Assembly: GCA_963978905.1 (NCBI GenBank)
Contig: OZ022261.1
Coordinates: forward strand, 11,533,992 to 11,597,991
Length of the DNA: 64,000 nucleotides
Origin: Trichostrongylus colubriformis
Lineage: Eukaryota > Nematoda > Chromadorea > Rhabditida > Trichostrongylidae
Direction of reading: 5' to 3'
In this document: piece after piece, positions 25,026-37,100 of the stretch
How positions within the stretch are numbered: the stretch's first letter is position 1
Layout of the letters: every line of letters starts with the position of its first letter
Program-made: the position numbers and the translations under genes
Notes under the pieces: model-generated
Databases searched by the model: none
What the model saw: only the letters and a program-made list of their open reading frames with translations
What the model was told of the DNA's origin: nothing

Positions 25026-25193
25026 GTTCAGAGAATACGCTGCCCGCGTTACTTGCACTGCATCAACTGATGCAGTATTGGCAATAGTTATGGGTTTGCT
25101 GCGCGGCATGGCCATTGACGGCCAACTTCGTTCAATAGAAAGTACAGAACGCTGCTTAGCAATTGATATACAGCTTGAGATTTGTTCTGAGGG

Positions 25194-28100
25194 TCACGTT
25201 CGATAGAGGGAATGCATCGATGGAGAAGAGGTCGCACGATGCTCTTCGAAGCCGTGATGCAGATTCAGAACGGATTTTCGTCTGGGACCATGTCTGAAAA
25301 ATAGACGATCAGAGACGAATTAATGACAAAACACTTAGACATGTAATCCACAACAGACATGCTTGGGGAAACGGATATACAATGAAGGCTGAGTCTATGA
25401 CTTACTTCCCTTCTGTAGTTTCTGGACTGTCCTGTACGTAATAAAATAATTTCAGTGATAAATGCTGCTGAACAAGGGCCACTAATCCGATTAATTCGGT
25501 TTTTGTTCCAGTCAACGTCACTAGTCTGTTCAAGTGGTGAAACAGACGATCGCTGGCCCATGCCTCAATTCCCAAGTCTTGCTCACGCAATTGTTGCTGA
25601 AGTTTCTCAAAACAGTTTCTCAAAAGGTCATTTCTTCTTCAGCTCTGAGTGGGAGCCATGCAAGTTAAGGGCAACAAAAAGCAAAAGAATTAGCAGTTCG
25701 GTGAGAGTGCTGAGCAAATACGATTAGATAATCGTGCTTCGAACAATTCCATAATCGTGTTTCCAGGATCCAGAATCCCGAAAATCGCTTTCGGCCTTTT
25801 CAGGGGAACTGCCATCAGAATGCGATGGGAAAAAAGAAAGCGTAAGATATTCGAAAATAAATCTGCCAACTAACTACTGAAGTTCTACTTCAAGGTCGGG
25901 ATTACACCTTGCTGCAATTCTGCGATTGTGCAAATCGAATTATTATCAGTTGCCACATTTTCATGCTACTAGGTGGTAAACGGAATTTCGGTCATTTTCC
26001 TGCTAAGAAAAAGCATTTATACTGAGAAATTGGTGAAAGCAGTTCCAACCAAAATTGTCTATAATTTTTCGTATCGTTCTCGCGTCTTCCTGACCCTTTC
26101 GCGATACTGTCACCACAAAGGTGTGCCATTGGCGAAACTTCGAAATGACATTCTGTCCCTTCTGGAACCACCTTTAAAGAAAAGAGTCTCCTATGCTACA
26201 GTAATCTGAGGAGGTGGATTCTAAAATGCACATTATCCGTTGATTGCGATGGTAGGAATTTCCGTCCCATGTAGCTACAAGCGCATCTTCATCACAGTTT
26301 TTGCAACATGTGAACGCCTCTGGGCGAGTGAGTGGATTAGAGCTTGTTACTTACTGCCGTTGATCTTTTTCACATCATCTCCTTTCAACTTGTTCATTAG
26401 TGTCTGTAAAAATTATCAGTATCCTCTCCTCCCTAATCTCACGAATGCAGAGCAGTAATCTGAGGCTACTACTATCCCATTGTTTGTGGTAGTGGTCTTG
26501 TAAGGGATCTATCAGCGATACTCGTGGAATTCTTAAAGTAGATCCACACTTGGTCGATAGACACAGAACGCCGCAAATATTCTTTTTCGCGCCTTGTAAG
26601 CTAAACAGTGACTGAGGTTGTGGACACTTTGTGGAATCTGTGTGGAAAACGCATTACATTCTACACCTTCCCAGATTCATGTAGACATTTTTTGACATTC
26701 ACTCTAATAAATTCTAACTTATCGAAAGCTTATTTCCAACCTTTTAGTATTTAAAGATGTAAGATTTTCATCTAGTTTCATCATTGGTCGTCGTTATTTC
26801 GACTAATTTTGAATCGTTCAAACTAATACTGATAGATGAGATGACGGAGCTTGCCTCCGTAAGCCTGATGATAGATTAGCCGCAGCAGATTCTATCTTCA
26901 AGCCATTCAGCGGGGAAGTAAGGTATCGAGAATTTGAATAGGTCATCATGCTGATCTAAAAGTTGTGTGTCGTTCTCGGCGCTCGCGCTCCACCTGGGTG
27001 GGTGGATGAAGGCCACTGAGCTCAACTCAACTTAGGGCCAAGTAAGGGATGAAGAGCTTATTAAGGGGTTGTATCTTTCGCTTTACCAGGGGATTTGTAT
27101 TTTTTTGAAAAATTGTGTGTTTATAGCATTGACCAACTCTTTTTGGGGACCCTCGCACCCATGATGCAGCGCCAAAAAAGATAAAATGAGGGTTAATTAA
27201 TAATTATACTTTGAACAAGATAACGACTAGGTATCAATAATATGATTATCGATTGACGATGTCTAAGGACGACACTTGAATGCTCACATCATTAGATATG
27301 GGAAGGTGAGTAGATAGTTGGAGTCGATCTGGGGAGGGAAGGGGGAAGGTGGTCGTATTTCTCGAAAATTCTTACTCATTGCCACGCTTGACGCGGGGTT
27401 CCACCGGGAACCAGCTATGATATGATATAGAGAAAGCAAACCTCTTATCCGAAAGCCTTTCCAGTCTATCCCATTCTTCCTGATACGTTTCAAACAATTT
27501 TCTGGGATCTCTTCCATACATTTCCTTCTTTTCTTTGAATTTCTTTGGCACTGAAAACCAGATCACTTTGAGAGTTCCGCGCGACGCTGCATTTGTAAGC
27601 ACTAACCTCGATCCTCAGGACTCACTGACCGGGAATGATGACGAGAGGTGCTGGCAGACAGGACTTCGTCTTCGGTAAGGATAATTGGCACTAGTGGAAT
27701 AGGTTCGATGCGCTGAAAAAAACGTCAAGATGGTAGTAAGGTGCAAAATGCTCACAGATATGTTATTAGCTCAAAACGTCACTCAAAAGGTGTTTATATC
27801 AATGCGAAAGACGACGGAAATTGCACCCCCAACATAATGTCGAGCGTGTGGGCGGGACTTGTGCTAGTCCCACCCACATTCCCACTGGTTTGTTTAGTTG
27901 CCTCACTCATAAAAAACGTGATCTCAAATAGCTCGACAACATTATTTAGGAACAGTACTCATAGGAAATTACTCACAAGCTCAGTGACTATTGCTCTCCT
28001 TCTGATCAATGCTGCGACCCAAATGTACCTCGTACCTGAATATCCTCCAAGGCAGGTGGTGGATCTACAACCACTACACGTGGTTCCTCGAATTCCTCAT

Positions 28101-31100
28101 CGCTGATCTCCTCCGGGACTTCTATCCGACAGATTTCCATTGGTGGAACAAAAACCTGTAAAGTATGCACCATAATTTCAGCAACAGTGTGAACATCATT
28201 AGTTGAACCATTGTGTTTGGAAATCTATTTGCGCGCGCTAATCGTCCTGCTCCCGCCTACGTACTGCTCAAGTGGTTCAAACGCATGTACTTCATTCGTG
28301 TGCCTTTCAGCCGCTTGGAAGAGCTTTATGACAGAGAATTCGCGATGTCGTGGTCCATTTATCCTTTCTGTGGTTGTGCGAGATAGTCTAAACTGCAAAC
28401 TTGTGTAAGCTTGAACGAGGTTACTGTATACGCAGCTTTTAATTGTTAAAATAGTTTCTAAATAGCGAAGTTGTGCAGAGATTTCTCTCTAGATGGCTCT
28501 CATGCAATGAAGTGGTTTTGCATGCTTTGAAACACTCTTTAGGCGGCATTTACTATGCTAAAGCTGTCATGTTTTGGAGCGTAGATGAGGAGGTGAATTG
28601 TATACTTCATGGGAAAAGGTACTTGCGCAGTACGTGTGGGTAATGGGGAGAGCGGCTGATCCACAGCCATCAACAAATACAAAGCTGCGAATTTGTTAGT
28701 CACAATGATCGGATCCCTACAAGATTAGTTTTCAAATGGATTGGCTCGTTTTCGGGAATTAACTCCATGTAGGGCGCAATATCTGTGGCCGACCTACTCC
28801 TCATTCTTGGTCTTTAATAATCTCAACCCGACCAGTAACTGGATCAAACAAGCTTTCTATGTTTTACAGGTGCTTGTTTGTCAGGAAAATACTCTATGAG
28901 TGGCAAAACGCTATAACAGAGCGCTGAGCCCTAATTTGATTGAGAAACGTGAGGAACAAGGACGAGGTGAGAACTGGGAATACACGTTCTTTGAAAACAA
29001 GCATTACACTTTAAAAGAGGTTATGTATGACGAAGTTCGCACTGAAAGAGCGCGGCTTGGGTCCTATCACGACCCAGCAGCACTGCGAGACGCGCTGCCG
29101 CCGGGGGAGTCACCGGCGATGGCGGAACAACTTTCGCTGCCGCCTGATTAAGCCCCTCGCCCATCTGCGTTTACCCCGCCCGCTGGTGATGCAGAGGGCT
29201 GCGAAACAGGAGAGGGGTCTTGCGACCCTATTCCTCGGGTTTTGCGCTGTTTTTTCTCGCTCTTTCGCTACTGTTACACTGCTGAGCATCCTTACTTTCA
29301 TACTCCACAATCTACCTAGTTTACCCCTTTCGGTGTCTCTAAGCACAGCCACAGGATAGATTACCATCTTGCGGTACTACCCACCAGTTCTGGAAAATCA
29401 CCTGTCCGTTTTCTACAACTACACCCTCATTTTCTAGGTCCAATAATTTACTTGAGCTAGCTGAATGCTATAGCAGTACCCCACGCTGGTATCTGCCGTT
29501 AACTAAAGAAATAGCCGAGTGTTTCAGTGGTAACTTCGAGTGATGTCGCTACGTTACGACAGCCATGCCCATAAAATCCCAAAAGCAGCACCTTCACTAC
29601 TTTTTCCTTCGCCTCATTTTAGCTCAGAGGAATTATTTTGAAGTTCGAAAAAGGAAGGTGCACCTGATCATTCGCCGGCGGAGAATACATTGGCATATCA
29701 TTTGAGAGGGTGTGGTAGACAGGATTCTTTATCACCAGGTCGGAACCGTTTGATCTGAATATTCATTTGCAATTATTATATCTTTGCTGTTCTAGAACGG
29801 GAAGTCTACTTCCGTTTTAAAATACCAAACACGCTCACAAGTGCATTGTAGGAATCCAAGAGAACTCACCGATTTGGAAGGAACGGACTGTCCTCAGATG
29901 AAGACGACTCACTAGGTTCATTCTCAGGTGAAGCTGGAGGTGGCGTTTTGAGCGCATGCTTTTCTTCGTGAAGATCCTCATTAGTGTCTACAGGTGGCTC
30001 TCGCCCTTCCTGCGAAAAATAAGAGCCCATTAAGAATTAGAGCACGCCATATGTCGTGAGATTTGTAATTTTTTTTGCGACATTTTCCTTGCAATTTTCT
30101 GGAAGCTTCCATAAACTTTTGTGGTTAGGATACATGGAGATGTGCACTCAGTACAACTTCAAAATTTGTCTGGATTATTCCAATCTCAAGGTCTGGTTCA
30201 AAAATGACGGTTTTTTCGATAAGTACTTTGATTGCTTTTCTCCACGGGTTGACCAACCTTGGCTCCAATGCGAACAACAAAAGCATGGAAATTACAGTCA
30301 CGATAAACTGATTTTAATTATACTTTTTATTTCACCATCTTTCCTGTTTGAAAATTCGCTTTTCTGAATTTTTTTCCGGTTTTCAGATATTAGTTAGATC
30401 AGCATATATCAATATAAGTGAATGCAAATAGCAGAATTATTCTTCAAAGATTAGGACCTGATTTTTGAGGTAGAAGATAGAATTTAGAATAAAAAATTAC
30501 AAAACGTAGCATAAATTTCCTTTAAACCTAATAGTGTGGCCTTACTGTATAATCAAAGGCACCATGAGGAGTATTTGGGGATTCACATGGGCTAGAACTT
30601 TTCATGATAAATGAACACCTGGATTCAAGGAGGCGGTGTGTGGTGCAGCCAGGGTTAAGCATTGTGTTCAGGAAAGTTCCCCCGAAATACGACCCCTCCC
30701 CCCGCAATCCTGACCTTGAATATCGATTGATGGCCTTTTTAGAAGCCACCCGATCTGTGCAACAAACCCTCAAAGACGGTAGCCCGTTTAGGATTCTTCG
30801 AGTATCTTGCTGATCATATACGACCTTATTTTTGAGGATCTCTCAACCCGTGCCGGGGCCTCCGAGTAAAAGCCCGGTCCTGTCCGCCGCTCTTGGGAAC
30901 GGAGCGTGGGAAGGTAACTTTCTGGTACTTCCACGCGCCTCCGACAGCGACGGACGACTGTGGCCCTTATCAGGCGAATACAGCAGAAGTATATGGGTAA
31001 CAGAGAAGCTCATTTTTCCGTGTACGATTCCTTTGAGCTTCTGATCATGGCGTTACAACGGCACACTCGGCACGACGACACCATTCAAGCAGTGAGGCAA

Positions 31101-34100
31101 AGATCATGGCCGAGCAGCAACGGTTCAGTTTGGGTTGATGCAATGATGCGGATGAAAAGAAGACATAAACCTGTGACAAAAACCACTAGTGGAGGGAAAT
31201 CCTTCTCCTTGGATTTTTGGCCTCCAACGTGGCGTTACCTGGCATCCCTACTTTCACAATGAACAACCCAAATACCCTCGTGATGCTTTTGCTCTAGATT
31301 CGAAACTGGAAAAACGGATTTACCGACAATGAGCTCGGTTGACGGCCACATGTGATTATGTTAAGAGCCCTACCTGAAGGGCAATAGTTCGTTCCACGAC
31401 GTTCTCGAGATCCAAAGCATCGATCATGCCAGGTTCGACACCGCATTTCTTCCCCACGGCATGGAGAAGGTCTCGAACTTTGAGTCTGAAATATGATCTT
31501 TACCGGCATTATGGAAAATTAAAGGCAGTGATAGGGGTGGTTCGGGCAGAATATGAAATATATCGTTGAATGTGTAAATTGGGGAGCTCAGTAATATGAA
31601 AGTGATGAAAAATGGAATGTAACGCTCTGGAAAATAAAAACCCTCCCACCACTGATTCTGAAAAAGGCGGAGTACGTTAACGAAAGGGGCGGGCTATGTT
31701 GAAACAGGTGGCAGTTCTTAAATATGACGGCTCACTCGAAGCCCGGAAGCGTTCCTTTTCACAGAAATTTCGCAACATAGGGTCCTTCCAGACACGTAGC
31801 TATCATTTGCAGGTCTTACTAAAGGAGTTTTCCGTAAGTCACATCAGCCTTACCACTGTCTTTGAACAGCATTTTCCTTCCGCCTCAATCCCTCTCATTA
31901 TGCTTCAAAAAAATAGAGCATGAATTCAGTGTAATGGTACCAACGAAATGATGAGATCGCCGATACTGCATTAGTTTGAAAAATCATGTTTTCACTCACG
32001 TCTTCCCTCCAAACCAGATTTTTGTCGATGCTGCATCTTTCATTTTTTTGCCAAGATAGTGCAGTTTTTTCATATACTCCGAACCGACATCTGCAGTGAT
32101 AATTCACTTGTAAATATAATAATATAATTCAAAATACAATTCAATCGGGCATAGTGCATACGTCCTACGAGTGTAGATCCTGAGGAGACGGGTAAATTGC
32201 ACTGAGTCTCACTATGCCTGTGCTGGAGCTTCAATACAGTGACGCTCGCGGGTTAAAAAAACGACAGACCTGATCGGGTCTTGTCGGTCCAGTGCAATGT
32301 TACCCAGATGTATCACATCTGCGCCTGACCTTTTCGCGCTTTCGCATGATACTACCACTACTGAGTTCTGCGGCGCCCACATTATGAGCATGGTAGCATA
32401 GAAAACATGTGTTCCGATATGTCCATATGTCGTAATGGGACCTGATGCACTAACTGCGCAGCGCGGGCGAGCTGACAAGCGCACAGCCTCCCTGTGCGGT
32501 CACCGCGCTTGACACGCTGCATTGTGCCGACAAAAAATTTCCTGGTGGGGCCACTCAATCCTCGACTGTCGAGCTTAGCCTTTTCAGGATTTCGCGATGC
32601 AATCCTTCGCAAAAATGCGATTATACCTTGCGAAATTGCGATTTCTACGAACGTGCGATATATGCGTCGTCGTGCGCACTCCCTCCTGAGTGTGCTATTT
32701 GCACTCCGCAGCGCACTTCCTGTGAGTGGTGGCAGACCAACGTTGTGCAGGGAAAACACCGCGCTCATGTGAGAGTGCGCGCGACTACACATGCACTGGC
32801 GCGATCTAAGCTCAGACTTACGCTTGCACTTCACCTTTAGCCGCGTCAGATATGAATTGGCAAGTTGATGGGCAGAGGTAAGATAGCAATTAACAGAGTT
32901 ATGTGCAAACAATACTAGTCTCCATCATTTTCCAGGAAGCGAGGTGGCCTTCGGTCATTCCTTTCGACCCAAAGGGAAATGAATGGCCCGGTCTTGACAA
33001 ACTTCTAAAGGAGGGTGCAAGACAAGACACAGCAATCCCGATGTTTGTCCCTACTTGCGATTGGTGCCTTTTGCTGTGTACCTGTGTGTATGCCAAACCG
33101 TGTTTCACATCGTGTATGTGGAGGACCGATTTTTTCCCAATAATGATCAAAAAAATATAAATCGAATATAAAATACCTATTGCAATTGTGGTTATGGCCA
33201 ATCCTAAGCATACGTACAAAAACGTGATAGGTAAAAAAGCGACTCTGAAATCAGAAGTGAATGACACACGCAGCAGCATTACATGGTAAAAAATGAAACC
33301 CTCAAGAAGCCCTCCGGCAGTGAGGTATCTACTTTCAAGAGAACATGTTCACGGCCGCCAAGCACTCACCTTGTTGGGACTAATTGCCCAAAGTCGATCG
33401 CGGTAAGGCACAAAAAGTTGAAATATAGCCCGTTGAAGAAATCTATCTGCAAGAAGAATCCTTCAATGCTTTCAAAGAGTTAGGAATAGAGATTCAAAGA
33501 ATCTCTATTCATAACTTTTTGTGTTTTACTAAGAAATGGAACGAGAGGTTATAACAGGCGCTTTCGGGAAGATTGCTGTTAGACTCGATTGATTCCTCGG
33601 AAATATTCCTAATACAATTTCCGCTTTTAGTGCAGCGCCGTTAATGGCATTAGTTATGGCGCCTCATCGAATTAAAAGAATGCGATGTTTTTGATCTCAA
33701 AAATATGCGAGACCGAAGTAATTTCAATAAAAAGCCAGTAATCACAGTTGACAAATGCGAATTAGTCCGTGTGTTGAAGGCCGATGGGCGTGATCAACAG
33801 ACGGAGCGGAATCTGTAAGATGTGGTGTGTGTAGAATTATGCCAACTTTTCGCGCGGCGAGCGGCGTCGCGGTTTTCTTCGCGTGAGATTGCGTACATTG
33901 CAACATTACCTTTGGAGTTTTACGCCCGAATCAATTATTTCTTAATTACGATTGTTATCATATGATGCTATCTTTTCTTTTACTTTTTATGTTACTATCC
34001 TGTCTTTTTAAAGCACAAAAGTTATTGGTTTTAGGAAATGATGAGATAACAGCTATTTCTTAAAGGATCTCCATGGTACCGACCGCGGCAAGTTGTGCAA

Positions 34101-37100
34101 CAGCGGCGCGCGTGTGCGACGTCGCAAAGCGAAAAACTCGACATAAGTACACACACTCTGAGATATGAGATAAGAACACTTATTTTAAAAAAATTTAAAT
34201 TCTACTGACTCTGAGATCTTTAGGTGTCATTTTTCTAAATTCTGCACCTTAATGTGGCGCTGGGTGAATCTATGAAAAATTAGTTGGACATGTTGAATTC
34301 CTCCGTCCGATGAAGTGATCTTAAAGACCTTGTATCTTTTGAAAATCGATAATCCATTCCCCGTACCTCCGGAAGATATTTCGAGCGCTTCATCTCAACA
34401 GAACTTTTCGCAACCTCCCCCCTGCATTTGCCCTTAAGCCATTTGCAAAGTAAGGTTTTCGAATGGCTGATTCCCTTCGGAATTTCAATCTTTTGCAAGT
34501 AGCACGAGGTCCCAGTGAGAAAATGAAGGGTCTATTCTTCTTGCACGATGCTCTTGACAGAGATGCGTTACGCAGACAAGCGAAAAAGATTTTGTAAGAA
34601 TTATGCACAAAATGTTTTGTACAATCTATTTACCTGTCCGTTCAACGCCGGCAGTAAAAGAGCTCCCATTGCTACGTAAATCAAGAAGGCTATCAACAGC
34701 GCTAGCGATGTTACTTGTATGGATGATTCCTATAAACGGTAAGTAATGGATTGGGATATAATCAGCTATGTACAGAATGGATTGTCACAAAAATTTCTAG
34801 CGATTTATTGATATTAGCTGAGCTCCCGATAGTAATTCCTTTATGCGAAAATTGAGACAGAAAAATTAAATCATTTTGGAAACCCCACCTTGTACTCTTT
34901 TCCGGACAATGAGGCACGTGACATCCGTCGTTGTGTGCGATATGCTTCTAACTGAAATTAAAGATCCACAAATGGAAAAGAGTCGGTCATTCAGTTTAAA
35001 GGCAGTGATAGGGGTAATTCGAGCTGAATGTGGAAAGAGCATCACATATAAAGTTTGATGTGCTCAAGAGAATGAAAGTGAAGAAAAAAACGGAATGAAA
35101 TGGTCAAAAACCCGAGAAATAAGACCCCTCTCCGCCGTTAATTCTCAAAAGGGACAGGTCGGGCCGAAAAAGGGGCGGGCTGGGATAAAACAGATGGCAG
35201 CTGTTGAATAAGACGGCTCTTATGAAGCCCGGGGCACTCCTTCTCATCGAAAATTTCGCCACATACAGTCTCCTCAGACCTCTAGCATTCATTTCTTTGA
35301 CCAGTTTACAATTTAGGAGTTCTCATTTCCCACATCACCCCTATCACTGTCTTTGGGCCGAGTTGCTCCCTCGTTCCCCCTCGACGATTCATGCAGTGTG
35401 GTATGGTTTCGCCAGGTTCTTAAAGACACCTCTGAGGGTAGTTTTGACAGATTGTAGAAGGCGAAAGTAGAGGTGTGAACTAGTACAGCATTAGGGAAAG
35501 GGTGAAATAAAACGGTCGAAAGCCCCAAAAAAAGACCTCCCTTACGTGATCAGTAACGTGCTTTCGCTCCCTCTGCATCACTGCATCACTGAGGGAGTGA
35601 TGCAGACGGCGAGTGCAGTGTACCAGAAAAGTTGACCCTTCTTTCACAGTCTCTCGGCCATCGAAAGTCATACTGATGCCGCGATAAAACTCCAAAGCGT
35701 GCTTTATAACGCAAATCACTGTTCAAAAATCGCAATTTCATGCACAAAGAACATGGACATGTTCTTCTGGTTCTGTCTCGGGTCATGAGGAACAGATAGT
35801 TTTCTCAACACCATGCGTGTTCCTGGTGCGAAGTAAGCCTTTCGCTGACCTACTACATATTTTGGCAGGTTATGTGGTACAGCTTATGTAGAGGCTGCCA
35901 TTACCACGTCACCGTATAGATACTTCCCTGATGGAGCTCCACCAAACAGGCCGCTTCAAGGAGAACGATCACAGCCTAGAGCTTTCACTACTACGCTATG
36001 GGTTGGTCGTAACGGCGAAATCGTACCAAATTTGATTGCTGGAAAGCTTCACTAATGACCCACAATCATCGGAGGACGATTGCTGAGTGAAAACAGTAAG
36101 CGTTATTGCTATGCTGTTGTCGCATGGCCATGAATTGATACAACTGAGCCTCTATGCTCTCCCAGCAAGTACCGCTGCATGCTCATCACTGCTTTACAGA
36201 GTAGAGCATTTCAAGTCTGATGTGAACAATGCATAATGTTTCATTTGTACAGTAAGAATGCATAGACTTTCCATAAGAATTATTCCCGAAACTTGAGTTT
36301 TTCTTCTTTTATACATACATGTTGTATCTTACTACGGGCCACATGCAAAAATTCACGAAAAAAAATTCGAAATTCGGCAAATATATGTACGTCATCTCAA
36401 AGTCGACACAGTTCCGGTCCACACAGGTAGCGTGGGTGGGATTGTGAGGGCGGTGAAGCTAAGTAGGTCACGTGATCAGTGACGCGGCTTGTTGCTAAAC
36501 AAAATTGAGCGCCAGGCTCTATACTGTGTAGATAGCTTGTTCCATGGGATGTCACATGCGTTTGAGCCTTTTCAAATTTTCGAGTTTCTAGTGATATCGA
36601 AGAGCGTTTTCTCAATTACTGTTTTCTCTTTGAGCATGCAATCAGATGTACTAATTTTGATGGGAAATAAGATCAAGGTTTCCTTTCACCTACCTTTCTC
36701 CTTGAGTCGCCGGCGAAGTTATTCAGGTACTGCCCAACGTTGGCAATAATAATCATTGTAATCGGAATACCGCAGATACCGTAGACAATGCAGAAAAGTC
36801 GACCCGCATAGGTGATTGGCGCTATTCGATTATAACCTAAACCGATTACACAAAATTATTAAAAGTAGTTGAGTGACAAATCGATGGCAAAACATGGAGT
36901 GCTAGAGCTCAGCTTGCTCCCGATCCCATCAGTTATTGAAACAATCTTTCCACAACTTTGTGTCATCCAAGAGACGAAATTCCACTCACACTATACACAC
37001 AACACTTCAGTGTCTGCGGGGTCAAAAACTACTGTCATTTAAGCAATTCCGTCGAAATCAGAAGCGGAAGGGTACAATGAACATTAGAAAAGTTGACTGA

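Noticed and set aside
25973..26209. 78-codon plus-strand frame
   Set aside because: Lies in a channel-gene intron with no supporting features; both strands read about equally well.
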